DNA of 21,781 nucleotides from CAZQQN01 sp964549595 (GTDB lineage Bacteria > Bacteroidota > Bacteroidia > CAILMK01 > CAYYUA01), in the NCBI GenBank assembly GCA_964549595.1, contig CAZJWK010000038.1, positions 1 through 21,781 on the forward strand. Reading direction: 5' to 3'. Positions 1 to 8,698 of the stretch are shown here, in pieces. The notes beneath the pieces were generated by a model. The model had not been told where the DNA came from. It was given only the letters and a program-made list of their open reading frames with translations, and ran no database searches. A program made the translations under genes and the position numbers. Position 1 is the stretch's first letter. Every line of letters begins with the position of its first letter.

Positions 1-31
1 TAAGTACAATTGTCATTTCTTAATAAATAAT

Positions 32-60
32 AAATGCCCCTGGCTCAGGGGCATTTTTTT
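32..60 (+). terminator. Rho-independent terminator of an upstream gene
   Basis: An 11-bp perfect stem (AAATGCCCCTG at 32-42 paired with CAGGGGCATTT at 46-56) closes a three-base loop and runs straight into a T tract ending at 60. This is a textbook intrinsic terminator on the + strand. It must serve a gene lying left of the window; the TAA at 1-3 may be that gene's stop codon, but its frame cannot be tested here. Confidence 0.9.
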
Positions 61-94
61 ACTCCTTGTACTAAAAACCATTAAAAGTAAGGAT

Positions 95-1342
95 ATGAGA
101 CCTTTTAAAGCAAAAAGTTTGGCTTTTCTTGTTTTAATGGGGATACTTATCCTTCCTCAGGGCTGTCATGTGGGTCGAATGGTTTTTTGGAATTATGCCG
201 ATTTTGATGATTATGAAAAATTCCCATCCAAATCCATTGAAGGCACTGTTAAAAAAAACCCTTTTCAATTTGAGACCAATCAACCGGATAAAGCCAATGC
301 AATAGCTCCAAGGGAAATTGAAATATCCGGTAAAAAAGTTGATTTTGACCAATTCCTGAAAAATCGCGGTACAACAGCATTTTTAGTTCTTCGTTCCGAC
401 ACCATTTATTACGAAAAGTACTTAAACGGTTATTCAAAAGGTGATCCAATGCCTTCCTTTTCGGTGGCCAAATCATTTATTTCGGCTTTAATGGGAATTG
501 CTATTGAAGAAGGTGCGGTGGATCAGGTGAGTGATCCGATAACAAAATATATTCCGGAACTAAAAAAACAGGGTTTTCAGGAAGTGACGTTAAAACATTT
601 GCTGAACATGCGCTCGGGTATTGAGTTTTCTGAAAATTATCAAAATCCGTTCAGTGAAGTGGCTAAATTTTATTATGGAAGAAACCTAAAGCGATTCCTT
701 AAGCAACTGGAAGTGGTTAATAAACCTGGAATGAAAACCAGGTATCAAAGTGGCAATACGCAATTACTGGCGTGGGTCTTGGAAAGGGCAACCGGACAAT
801 CCGTAACAGAATATCTGGAACAAAAGATTTGGAAGCCAATAGGAGCTAAAGAGGCTAGCTGGAGTATTGATAGTGAAAAGCATGGCATGGAAAAAGCATT
901 TTGTTGCCTTAATACCACTGCCAGGAACTTTGCGAGGTTTGGCCGGCTTTATCGCAAGAACGGAATCTGGCAGGGGGACACCATTGTACCACCCGATTGG
1001 GTTAACATTTCGACCCGGATCCAAAGCAAAACCAAAAATTTTGAGTATTTTTACCATTGGTGGCATTGTATAAATACCCGTGTGGTGGCTGATGATTATG
1101 ACAGTACCTTAGTAGGACCCATGAAGAAATTAAAAAAAGCCAAAAATCAGCAAGGTGAGGTTAAGCAATATGTGGTAGTCCCATGTGCTCCCTTTTATGC
1201 CAAAGGGTTTATGGGTCAGTATATTTATATTGCCCCTAAAAAAGACTTGATCATTTTAAGGTTTGGTAAAAGAAATGGCAATTTTGATTGGCCCTACTTT
1301 TTCAAATCTTACGTTAAGTCCCTGAAAAGCAACTCCTTATAG
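95..1342 (+). CDS. Serine hydrolase, class C beta-lactamase / penicillin-binding-protein fold
   Basis: Predicted serine hydrolase of 415 residues in the beta-lactamase-related family, which includes DD-peptidases, esterases and class C enzymes. The nucleophile motif SVAK is at residues 123-126, the second motif YQSGN begins at Tyr217, and a glycine-rich stretch near the C-terminus (KGFMGQ) sits where the third K/HxG motif is expected. The N-terminus is a hydrophobic signal of about 20 residues ending at Cys24 (PQGC). The cysteine suggests a lipoprotein, but the lipobox is poor because proline and glutamine precede the glycine. Transport to the envelope is therefore likely and lipidation uncertain. 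An AAGG-containing purine run lies just before the ATG. The next gene, a DinB-fold protein, has its own promoter, so no operon is proposed. The substrate cannot be inferred, and resistance to beta-lactams should not be assumed from the fold. Confidence 0.88.
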   Translation: MRPFKAKSLAFLVLMGILILPQGCHVGRMVFWNYADFDDYEKFPSKSIEGTVKKNPFQFETNQPDKANAIAPREIEISGKKVDFDQFLKNRGTTAFLVLRSDTIYYEKYLNGYSKGDPMPSFSVAKSFISALMGIAIEEGAVDQVSDPITKYIPELKKQGFQEVTLKHLLNMRSGIEFSENYQNPFSEVAKFYYGRNLKRFLKQLEVVNKPGMKTRYQSGNTQLLAWVLERATGQSVTEYLEQKIWKPIGAKEASWSIDSEKHGMEKAFCCLNTTARNFARFGRLYRKNGIWQGDTIVPPDWVNISTRIQSKTKNFEYFYHWWHCINTRVVADDYDSTLVGPMKKLKKAKNQQGEVKQYVVVPCAPFYAKGFMGQYIYIAPKKDLIILRFGKRNGNFDWPYFFKSYVKSLKSNSL

Positions 1343-1343
1343 T

Positions 1344-1364
1344 TTCCGGCCCCGGAAGTTTTTT
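1344..1364 (+). terminator. Possible terminator of the serine hydrolase gene
   Basis: Immediately after the stop codon TTCCG and CGGAA can pair around a GCCC loop, followed by GTTTTTT. The stem is only five to six base pairs, so this is a moderate candidate for an intrinsic terminator. Confidence 0.45.
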
Positions 1365-1372
1365 AAAAATTT

Positions 1373-1401
1373 TTGATTTTCAGCCAAAAATCCTATATTC
1401 G
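1373..1401 (+). promoter_or_regulatory. Bacteroidota-type promoter of the DinB-fold gene
   Basis: TTG at 1373-1375 and TATATTCG at 1394-1401 are separated by 18 bases. This matches the Bacteroidota primary-sigma pattern (TTG, spacer of about 17-23, TAnnTTTG) except for one base in the downstream box. The ATG at 1427 lies 25 bases beyond the box, and a purine-rich AAGGAAGGGGA stretch sits between them. Confidence 0.55.
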
Positions 1402-1426
1402 ATTTAGGTAAGGAAGGGGAACTATT

Positions 1427-2005
1427 ATGGATTCAAACACATTCTTGGATGATCAGATTAGTGCCGTAGGCGAAATCAAACGCTGCGCGGAAACTAATTT
1501 CAGCCACCTAAGTGATCACCAGTTTGATTGGCAGCCCAAGCCAGGAAAATGGAGTATAAGCCAAAATTTTGAGCATTTAAGCATCACTTCACAAGCCTAC
1601 TTAAATGAAATCCGGGAAGCCATTAAATTAGGAATGAATCAAAAGAAAATCAGCCGTGATTTTCAATACAGTTTAAAGGGCAAATGGTTTATTAAGATGA
1701 TGGAGCCTGGTTCCAGGTTCAAGCTTAAGACTTTTAAAAAAATTGAACCCGGTATCGACTTTAAGGGCAAAGAAAGCCTTGATCGGTTTTTAACCGTTCA
1801 GGATGAGATATTAAATTTTTTGAATGAGGCTTACAGTGTTGACCTGAAATCCATGAAAATACAGTCTCCGATTTTCCCTATGCTAAATTTTAGGCTTGGA
1901 GAAGCTTTTGAGGTTATTTTAGCCCATGAGAGAAGGCATTTAAATCAAGCCTTGAATGTGACCAAAACGCTTGAATTCCCGCTGGCCAAAGCGGTAAATT
2001 CTTAA
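1427..2005 (+). CDS. DinB-fold (YfiT-like) putative metal-dependent protein
   Basis: A 192-residue soluble protein with the DinB/YfiT four-helix-bundle signature: a leading helix, then the W-x-P-x-P-G-K-W-S-I segment (residues 35-44), then a histidine in FEHL (His50) and a C-terminal HERRH (His167 and His171). The three histidines are spaced as in the metal-binding triad of this superfamily. Characterised relatives include bacillithiol transferases and other thiol S-transferases, but many members have no known activity, so only the fold is assigned. A good promoter precedes the gene. It converges with dnaG, the two stop codons being about 60 bases apart. No signal peptide is present, so it should act in the cytoplasm. 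Confidence 0.85.
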   Translation: MDSNTFLDDQISAVGEIKRCAETNFSHLSDHQFDWQPKPGKWSISQNFEHLSITSQAYLNEIREAIKLGMNQKKISRDFQYSLKGKWFIKMMEPGSRFKLKTFKKIEPGIDFKGKESLDRFLTVQDEILNFLNEAYSVDLKSMKIQSPIFPMLNFRLGEAFEVILAHERRHLNQALNVTKTLEFPLAKAVNS

Positions 2006-2066
2006 TTACTAAGTATTGGTATTTAATCACAATATTTCCGTAAGGCTGAAAGGGGCTCCAATCCAT

Positions 2067-3983
2067 TCATTTGTCCAGTATTACGGTTCCTAATTGGCCG
2101 GTGATTTCTTGCTTGAGCTGGTTCAGGTAGTTATGAACTTGCAATAACTCCTGCATTTTTTCTTCGGAAGCCGCCTTTTTCAGTTCCTCTTCGTTTTGTT
2201 GAAGCAATTGGAGGATTTTCTTAAGCTTCAAATGGTTTATTGCGGATTCAACCTCAGCCAGGTAGTTTTCTTCAGGGGGTTTAATGATTTTTCCAATTTT
2301 ATGGGTCCAGTTCTCACTAAGTTGGTATTGCTGGGTATAAGCATCCACTGCCATTTGTTGGATCGAACGATCTTCATTTTGGGTAAAAAGGCTTTCCGGT
2401 GGGTGTGCTTGATTTTCGACCAGGTAATCCCGGTAAAGCTGAATGATTTTATGACAAGTCGGGGATTCCCATTCCAGTTCTTCTACTTCATTTAAAATGT
2501 GCATTCCAACGGATTCCTCTTCCGCATAATCAAGGTTTCCATAAAGTAAAAGGGTTTTTACGACTTGTTTTTCCTGAATTATGGATTGCCCCCAGTTTGC
2601 TTTTACTTCTTCGGTTTCGCTTGGTGTTTCGCTTTCCTGGGTTTGTTCGCTTTTTGACTGCTTGGCTGCCCGTTTGGCCTTATCCATCAAATGTCGATTA
2701 AGTTCCTGGTACAGGATTTCTTCCTCGATCTGAAGCATTCTCCCCGCTTCTTTGATGTAAAGGTTTCTGTTAAGATTATCGGGTATCTGGGCTATGGATT
2801 TAACAATGCCCCGGATTGTTTCAGCCTTTTTTACGGGGTCTTGGTCTTGTACTTGTTGATTTTGCTCAATTTTAAACATCAGAAAATCACGGGCATTGTT
2901 GTCTATATATTCCCGGATTTCCTCTGCTGAATGGGCTTTGGCATAGGAGTCGGGATCGTGATCCTGGGGAAGATGAAGGACTTTCACGTTCAAACCATGT
3001 TCCAAAGCAAGGTCTATACCTCGCATAGAAGCTTCCGTGCCTGCTTGGTCACCGTCAAACATGAAAATAAGGTTGTTGGTAAAACGCTTTACCAGCTTCA
3101 TTTGACCCTCATTCAGACTGGTTCCTGAGGAGGCGATTACATTTTCGATACCAGCTTGATGAAGGGAAATCACATCGGTATAACCTTCCACTAATATGGC
3201 CTCTTCTTTTTTACGCAAAGCGTTTTTGGCTTGGTAGATGCCGTAAAGTATTTTGCTTTTATCGTACACTTCCGTTTCCGGGGAATTAATATATTTGGGG
3301 AGATTGGTGTTTGATTTCAGGATTCGACCCCCAAAGCCAAGCGTTTTCCCGGAAACGGAATGGATGGGAAAAAGCACACGATCCCTGAACTGATCAATCA
3401 GGCCGCCGTCATTGGTTTTTTTTGCTAAACCCGCCCTTTCCAGGTATTCCTGTTTAAATTTTTGATTTAAGGCATGGTCAGAAAAATGGCGTTTTTCATC
3501 CGGCGCGTAGCCAAGTTCAAATTTTTCAATAACCGAGTCACTAAACCCTCGTTCTTTGAAATATGTCAGGCCTACCGCTTTGCCGTCTTCATTGTTCACC
3601 AGATAATCATGGTAATATTTGCTCGCATAATTCAATAGAATTTGAATGCTTTCCACCGCAGTTCTCTGGGCTTTTTCTTCTTCGGATTCCTCTTCCTCGG
3701 AAATTTCAATGTTGTAGAAATTGGCCAACCAACGCAAAGCCTGCGGATAAGATAGCTGTTCATGTTCCATCAAAAAGGTAATGGGGTTACCCCCTTTTCC
3801 GGAACTAAAGTCTTTGAAAATATTCTTACCAGGGGCTACAAAAAAGGAGGGGGTTCGTTCTTCAGTCCAGGGGCTATGGCCTTTAAAGTTGGAACCCGCT
3901 TTTTTTAGGGGGACGAATTCGCCCACGACCTCATCAATTTGAGCAGTTTCCAGGATTTTATCTACTACTGATTTTGAAATCAT
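2067..3983 (-). CDS. dnaG: DNA primase DnaG, with degenerate zinc-ribbon domain
   Basis: Primase of 638 residues, the usual size. It synthesises RNA primers at the replication fork in contact with the replicative helicase. The N-terminal domain (about 1-100) aligns with the CHC2 zinc ribbon. The TOPRIM catalytic domain carries EGYTD at 266-270 and the acidic DGD at 310-312, both expected for metal-dependent catalysis. The C-terminal third (about 440-638) is the acidic, helical, poorly conserved helicase-interaction region. All four positions that bind zinc in other primases are substituted here: Ser37, Thr40, Asp58 and Ser61 stand where Cys, His, Cys and Cys are expected, while the surrounding frame (TPSF at 44-47 and SGKGGN at 61-66) is intact. 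I recall this variant from other Bacteroidota primases, so it is probably lineage-wide and not damage. The gene diverges from the T9SS-protein gene. Confidence 0.96.
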   Translation of the reverse strand: MISKSVVDKILETAQIDEVVGEFVPLKKAGSNFKGHSPWTEERTPSFFVAPGKNIFKDFSSGKGGNPITFLMEHEQLSYPQALRWLANFYNIEISEEEESEEEKAQRTAVESIQILLNYASKYYHDYLVNNEDGKAVGLTYFKERGFSDSVIEKFELGYAPDEKRHFSDHALNQKFKQEYLERAGLAKKTNDGGLIDQFRDRVLFPIHSVSGKTLGFGGRILKSNTNLPKYINSPETEVYDKSKILYGIYQAKNALRKKEEAILVEGYTDVISLHQAGIENVIASSGTSLNEGQMKLVKRFTNNLIFMFDGDQAGTEASMRGIDLALEHGLNVKVLHLPQDHDPDSYAKAHSAEEIREYIDNNARDFLMFKIEQNQQVQDQDPVKKAETIRGIVKSIAQIPDNLNRNLYIKEAGRMLQIEEEILYQELNRHLMDKAKRAAKQSKSEQTQESETPSETEEVKANWGQSIIQEKQVVKTLLLYGNLDYAEEESVGMHILNEVEELEWESPTCHKIIQLYRDYLVENQAHPPESLFTQNEDRSIQQMAVDAYTQQYQLSENWTHKIGKIIKPPEENYLAEVESAINHLKLKKILQLLQQNEEELKKAASEEKMQELLQVHNYLNQLKQEITGQLGTVILDK

Positions 3984-4103
3984 GCCGGTTATATTTTGGT
4001 TAAGAAACTGCTTTTGCTAATTTTGATTGGAATATCATATATAGCATTTAGGGTAAAGGCGAAAAGTTTACCTTACCTAAATCCCAACAAAAATAACAAT
4101 TTC

Positions 4104-5255
4104 ATGCGGTTTTTTTGCCTTGTTTTAGTGAGTATCTGCTTGCCTGTGACAATTGGGTTAGCTCAGCAGCCAATTTCCATTTCCCAAAGCGACATGCCGA
4201 CTGGAGGGGATACTTTTCGAATGAGTACCGCCTTGAATACGGGTTCATTTCCTATTCAAAAAAAGGGGGCCAATAAAATCTGGGATTTCAGTAATATTCA
4301 AACCGATACCAACCAATATGTGGATTCATACCGTTCTATGAATGATTTGCCTTCTGTTTATGGGATATTAGGTTTTCTAAAGGGGGCTAATTTTGCCAAG
4401 GAAGAGGGTCAGCTTCCCGGGGGTAATTTGCCTTTTAATGATGGGGGTTTTTCACTGGAAGACCTTTTCACTTTCTACGAAAAAAACAGCCAGGCTTTTA
4501 CCAAAGTAGCCTACGGTATTTCCCTTAGCTCCTTAGATGTGCCGGCACCTTTTGACCAGAATGATGTGGTTTACCGGTTTCCGGTTAATTACGGTGACAA
4601 AGATTCTTCTGTTTCTTTTTTTAGCTTCCCCCCGGGTAATTTCCAATTCCCCGATTCTACAGATCTTTACTTTGAGCGCCGGCATAAAAGGGTAAATGAT
4701 GTCAGTGGCTGGGGAACCATCAAAACCCCTTATGGCACTTTCGATGCCTTAAAAGTCAAAACCACTCATTACTACGATGACTCTGTTTATTTACAGGGCA
4801 TTGGTCAGAATATTCCTGAAAGGAAGGAAGTCAAATACAAGTGGCTTGCTAAAAACATGGGAACGCCCTTGTTAACTGCCCATGCCCAGGTTTTGAATGG
4901 AAATGAAATCATTACCCGTATCACTTATCAGGACAGCTTGCGGAAAAATAATTCTGAATCCGTAGACACCGGAAAATCAGGAAGATATTTGGGAAGGCTT
5001 GATAAGGGGAATATGGTTTATCCCAATCCAACGAACGGAATCGTCAATGTCCGACTAAATGGGATTGATCAGACTCCTTTGCAACTTTATGTTTTTGATA
5101 GCAAGGGTGAAAAGGTTTACTCCAAAAAAGCGGAGAATAATGACTCCAAAAGCCCGATCAAAGTGAATCTGTCACATCTTCAAAATGGGCATTATTTCTT
5201 TTTAATCCGCAATTCAGAAAAAATCATTGATTACCGGCAAATCGTTCTTCATTAG
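4104..5255 (+). CDS. Secreted protein with T9SS type A C-terminal sorting domain
   Basis: A 383-residue protein for type IX secretion. Starting at the ATG at 4104 gives a clean Sec signal peptide (MRFFCLVLVSICLP... ending at GLAQ, about 21 residues). The frame is open further upstream to a TTG at 3996 that would add 36 residues, including a second hydrophobic run, but that start is non-ATG, almost abuts the dnaG start and would bury the signal peptide, so 4104 is preferred. The C-terminus from about residue 306 is a Por-secretion tail: it opens with YPNPTNG, continues through the beta-strand pattern LYVFDSKGEKVY, and ends with a short strand (QIVLH). The middle (about 22-300) is rich in aromatic, Gly, Ser and Asn residues and matches no family I recognise. 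Family knowledge says the tail is removed on passage through the outer membrane and the product is anchored or released. It converges with korB. Confidence 0.85.
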   Translation: MRFFCLVLVSICLPVTIGLAQQPISISQSDMPTGGDTFRMSTALNTGSFPIQKKGANKIWDFSNIQTDTNQYVDSYRSMNDLPSVYGILGFLKGANFAKEEGQLPGGNLPFNDGGFSLEDLFTFYEKNSQAFTKVAYGISLSSLDVPAPFDQNDVVYRFPVNYGDKDSSVSFFSFPPGNFQFPDSTDLYFERRHKRVNDVSGWGTIKTPYGTFDALKVKTTHYYDDSVYLQGIGQNIPERKEVKYKWLAKNMGTPLLTAHAQVLNGNEIITRITYQDSLRKNNSESVDTGKSGRYLGRLDKGNMVYPNPTNGIVNVRLNGIDQTPLQLYVFDSKGEKVYSKKAENNDSKSPIKVNLSHLQNGHYFFLIRNSEKIIDYRQIVLH

Positions 5256-5332
5256 AAAATTAATTCCTTTAAGTACTGAAAATTGGTAGGCATTAAGGAA
5301 AGTCTCATTAGCCTATAAAAGCCCTACAATGC

Positions 5333-6406
5333 TTATTGAACAACCCATGTTTTATCACCTGCCAGTAATTCATCCAAATCGCCGTCTCCTTTGCTTGCTT
5401 TTAAGTCATTAACCTGTTGGTTTAATTGCGATTCGTAAACCGGTCGGTTTATATCGTAAAAGACGCCGAAGGGTCTTGGTAAATTGCCTTCTTCCAAGGG
5501 GTCATCAAAAATACGGGCCAACATATGGGCCTTGTTAATGTCTTCTTCATCGTGGATCCAGAGATCATCAGCGCTGAAGCCATCTTTTTCCAGATCTACA
5601 ATTTCCGGCTGCCCGCAGTTAAAATGAATGCCTTTTTCATTTTCCTGGCCGAAAATCAAAGGTTTATCATGCTCCAGGAAGACAGTGGCTCGCGATTTGG
5701 TTGCTTTATCGGTGAAAGTGAAAAATGCCCCGTCATTAAAAACATTGCAGTTTTGGTAAATCTCCAGCACTGAAGTACCGCTGTGGGCATAGGTCCGGTT
5801 CAACATGGCCTGCATATGCTTGGGGTCTCTGTCCATTGTACGGGCCATGAAGGTGCCGTCAGCTCCAAGGGTGATGGCTGCAGGATTCACGGGGTGGTCT
5901 AATGAGCCGGAAGGAGTGGATTTTGTCACTTTTCCTGCTTCGGATGTAGGAGAATATTGGCCCTTTGTTAAACCGTAAATTTCATTGTTGAACATGAGTA
6001 CATTCAAGTCCACGTTTCTCCTTAGCATGTGCATAAAGTGATTCCCGCCAATAGAAAGGCTATCCCCATCACCGGTTATTACCCAGACACTTAGCTCCGG
6101 ATTAATGGATTTTAATCCCGTAGCAATGGCCGGAGACCTTCCATGAATGGAATGCAAGCCGTACGTATCCATGTAATACGGGAATCTTGCTGCACAGCCA
6201 ATACCCGAAACGAAAACCACATCTTCTTTTTCCATACCGGATTGGGCCATTATGGTTTGAACCTGCTTTAAAATGGAGTAATCACCACAACCAGGGCACC
6301 ACCGTACTTCCTGATCCGTAGCAAAATCTTTTGCCTTGTAATGCCCGTTTTGATTTTCTTTTTGTGGTGTGTTTATGCTGGAAGTGTGATTTGTTTGCTT
6401 GGTCAT
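5333..6406 (-). CDS. korB: 2-oxoacid:ferredoxin oxidoreductase, beta subunit (KorB type)
   Basis: Thiamine-diphosphate and iron-sulfur subunit (357 residues) of a CoA-dependent 2-oxoacid:ferredoxin oxidoreductase, most likely acting on 2-oxoglutarate. Cys37 and Cys40 (WCPGCGDYS), Cys71 (GIGCAARF) and Cys220 (YQNCNVF) are spaced much like the four ligands of the single [4Fe-4S] cluster in two-subunit enzymes. GDGD at 112-115 followed by NNE at 140-142 forms the diphosphate/magnesium site. The first roughly 30 residues, rich in Asn, Gln, Thr and Ser, form a variable extension ahead of the conserved core. The gene lies 48 bases downstream of korA on the same strand and should share its transcript. 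It ends convergently with the T9SS-protein gene. Pyruvate as an alternative substrate cannot be excluded from sequence. Confidence 0.93.
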   Translation of the reverse strand: MTKQTNHTSSINTPQKENQNGHYKAKDFATDQEVRWCPGCGDYSILKQVQTIMAQSGMEKEDVVFVSGIGCAARFPYYMDTYGLHSIHGRSPAIATGLKSINPELSVWVITGDGDSLSIGGNHFMHMLRRNVDLNVLMFNNEIYGLTKGQYSPTSEAGKVTKSTPSGSLDHPVNPAAITLGADGTFMARTMDRDPKHMQAMLNRTYAHSGTSVLEIYQNCNVFNDGAFFTFTDKATKSRATVFLEHDKPLIFGQENEKGIHFNCGQPEIVDLEKDGFSADDLWIHDEEDINKAHMLARIFDDPLEEGNLPRPFGVFYDINRPVYESQLNQQVNDLKASKGDGDLDELLAGDKTWVVQ

Positions 6407-6454
6407 TACTGGTTAAAATTTTTTAAACATAAATAATCATTAAGAAGAGAAAGG

Positions 6455-8329
6455 TTAGTTAAGTATCCCTTCTTTTTCTACAACAGTTTTAACCTTTTCT
6501 TTAATTTCATCTATTGTAAAAGGAATCCCTTTAACCTTTTTGAAGGGAATGGCCGGCACCAGGTATTCATTCCTGATTACTTTTACAAATTGGCCATTGT
6601 TATTTTCCGGCACTATTACATGTTTGAAATTGCTGATAATGTGATACAAATTTCGCGGTAAAGGGTTAAGGTATTTAACCTGAGCATGAGCAACGTCTAT
6701 CCCTTCTTTCTGTAACGCTTCAGTGGCAGTTTTCAACACGCCGTACGTAGATCCCCATCCCAGTAAAAGCACATCCCCTTTTTGCGGACCATTATCAATG
6801 GTTTGAGCAGGGATGAAATCTTTAATGTTTTCGATTTTTTGAGCCCTGGTATCAACCATTTTTTGGTGGTTTTCAGGGTCGTAAGATACATTGCCCGTCA
6901 CATCTTCTTTTTCAAGGCCTCCAATACGGTTTTGAAATCCTTTCATACCCGGCAAGGCCCACTTTCGAACTAACTTCTCATCCCTTAAATAGGCCTCAAA
7001 CCTGCCATCTTGTTTGTCTTCTTCACCGGCAATCGGTTTGTTTATTCTGGGTAAATCTTTTGAAGAGGGGAATCGCCATGGCTCAGAACCGTTTGCCAAA
7101 TAGCCATCCCCTAAAAAGATAACCGGTGTCATGAATTCAATGGCAATCCGGCAAGCTTCAAAAGCCATTTCAAAACAATCCGAAGGGCTGGTAGGTGCTA
7201 CCACGGGTAAAGGGGCTTCTCCATGACGTCCATACAAAGCCTGCATAAGGTCCGCCTGTTCCATTTTAGTGGGCATTCCTGTGGAAGGGCCGGCCCTTTG
7301 GATGTTACAGACGACTAACGGCAATTCCAGGTTTACCGCTAAACCGAGTGCCTCACTTTTCAAGGAAAAACCGGGACCTGAAGTGCCTGTGACAGCCAGG
7401 GATCCACCGTAAGAGGCGCCTATTACAGCGGATATTGCAGAAATTTCATCCTCTGCCTGAAAAGTTCTTACATCAAAATTTTTATGCTTGGACAGTTCGT
7501 GCAAAATATCAGAGGCAGGCGTTATGGGATAAGAACCATAAAAAAGCGGGAAATCAGCTTTAGAAGCGGCAGAAATAAGGCCCAAGGCAGTAGCCAAATT
7601 ACCCGTTACGCTTCGGTAAGTACCTTTCCCCAGATCAGCAGGCTTAACTTCGTACCGAATCGTAAAAATTTCAGCGGTTTCACCGTAATTAAAACCTGCT
7701 TTAAGGGCATTCAAGTTGGCCGTTTTTAAATCCGGTTTGTTGGCAAACTTTTTTTCCAGAAAATCAATGGTTGGTTTTAAATCCCTGTTAAAGAGCCAAT
7801 AAATGAGACCAAGTACAAACATGTTTTTTGACCGATCCCTTTCCTTGGTCTTTAGGTTGGTATCTTTTAAGGCTTCCCGCGTGAGTTTTGTCACAGGGAC
7901 TTTGTAAAGTTGGTATTTTGCTTCGGCATCAGCAAGTGGCGTGTCATCTTTAGTGTAACCTGCTTGCTGTAAATTTTTCCCATCGAAACCATCCTCGTTC
8001 GCAATGATGATTCCCTCTTCTTTGAGGAATTTTAAGTTACTTTTCAGGGCCGCTGCATTCATAACTACCAGCACATCGCAATTGTCACCCGGAGTATAGA
8101 TGGCATTGGAGCCAAAGTTTATTTGAAATCCTGATACTCCCGGAACAGTACCTGCCGGAGCCCTGATTTCAGCAGGAAAATCCGGATAAGTACCCAGGTC
8201 ATGACCCGATAAAGCCGTTGAATCCGCGAACTGGGAACCTGTTAATTGGATGCCATCCCCTGAATCCCCGGCAAATCGTACAACAACCTCATTTTTTATT
8301 TCAGCTGTTTCAGTCATTTGTGCACTCAA
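6455..8329 (-). CDS. korA: 2-oxoacid:ferredoxin oxidoreductase, alpha subunit with fused gamma domain (KorA type)
   Basis: Large subunit of 624 residues. The N-terminal part (about 15-205) is the gamma-type domain, opening with the glycine-rich RFAGDSGDGIQLTG segment that contributes to CoA binding. The rest (about 235-620) is the alpha-type domain carrying YPITP at 267-271, a loop conserved in two-subunit enzymes and tied to 2-oxoacid recognition, then the GTSGPG segment and a C-terminal Rossmann-like part. With KorB it forms a heterodimeric unit that oxidatively decarboxylates a 2-oxoacid to acyl-CoA and reduces ferredoxin, or runs in reverse. No separate delta (2x[4Fe-4S]) gene is adjacent, as expected for this fused type. 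A strong promoter candidate lies just upstream at 8357-8388. The first residues (MSAQMTETAEIKN) allow an alternative start at Met5. Confidence 0.93.
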   Translation of the reverse strand: MSAQMTETAEIKNEVVVRFAGDSGDGIQLTGSQFADSTALSGHDLGTYPDFPAEIRAPAGTVPGVSGFQINFGSNAIYTPGDNCDVLVVMNAAALKSNLKFLKEEGIIIANEDGFDGKNLQQAGYTKDDTPLADAEAKYQLYKVPVTKLTREALKDTNLKTKERDRSKNMFVLGLIYWLFNRDLKPTIDFLEKKFANKPDLKTANLNALKAGFNYGETAEIFTIRYEVKPADLGKGTYRSVTGNLATALGLISAASKADFPLFYGSYPITPASDILHELSKHKNFDVRTFQAEDEISAISAVIGASYGGSLAVTGTSGPGFSLKSEALGLAVNLELPLVVCNIQRAGPSTGMPTKMEQADLMQALYGRHGEAPLPVVAPTSPSDCFEMAFEACRIAIEFMTPVIFLGDGYLANGSEPWRFPSSKDLPRINKPIAGEEDKQDGRFEAYLRDEKLVRKWALPGMKGFQNRIGGLEKEDVTGNVSYDPENHQKMVDTRAQKIENIKDFIPAQTIDNGPQKGDVLLLGWGSTYGVLKTATEALQKEGIDVAHAQVKYLNPLPRNLYHIISNFKHVIVPENNNGQFVKVIRNEYLVPAIPFKKVKGIPFTIDEIKEKVKTVVEKEGILN

Positions 8330-8356
8330 TTATTTAAAATCATTCTAAATTAAATG

Positions 8357-8388
8357 CAAAAATACCAAATAATGTTCATGGTAACCAA
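8357..8388 (-). promoter_or_regulatory. Bacteroidota-type promoter of korAB
   Basis: Read on the minus strand there is TTG (complement of 8386-8388), a 21-base spacer, and TATTTTTG (complement of 8357-8364), a perfect match to TAnnTTTG. The box ends 27 bases before the korA start codon. This is the best promoter match seen in the window. Confidence 0.7.
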
Positions 8389-8698
8389 TTAAAAATGTGG
8401 TGAATAGTTTCAATGAATTCGAAAATACTGACCAAGCATTGAGAAAAATGGCCATTCCCACCTATTGCCTTTGTTACTAAATAGGGGTTTTTGAATAAAA
8501 TTAGCTTAATCACAAGCGGCTGATTTTCAAGTAAAAAAGTAATAATCTCAGCTCAAAATTGGCTTTTAATTCCCATTTTAATGGTGTTACTAAAAGGGTC
8601 AAATCGATTTTTTTGATTTGGAAAAGGGTGAAATATTTGTATCAGAATTTGGCTATCTAAGCCTTCGGTTTTGAAAAAGGAATAAAAATTGGAAAGTT
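8389..8698. other. Intergenic AT-rich stretch, no gene seen
   Basis: This is the rest of the 369-base gap between the divergent korA and tail-protein genes, outside the korAB promoter. I see no coding remnant: the forward frames are interrupted and carry no recognisable signal peptide or PNP motif that could have belonged to the downstream tail-like protein. A weak promoter-like pair for the + strand gene is TTG at 8613-8615 and AATATTTG at 8632-8639, but the spacer is only 16 bases and the first base of the box is wrong. Confidence 0.5.

Noticed and set aside
764..1066. A 100-codon minus-strand frame inside the serine hydrolase gene
   Set aside because: It is a shadow of a well-supported gene, with no start context or domain.
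3996..4103. Upstream extension of the T9SS-protein gene from a TTG
   Set aside because: It would place a second hydrophobic run and a linker ahead of a normal signal peptide; the ATG at 4104 fits better.
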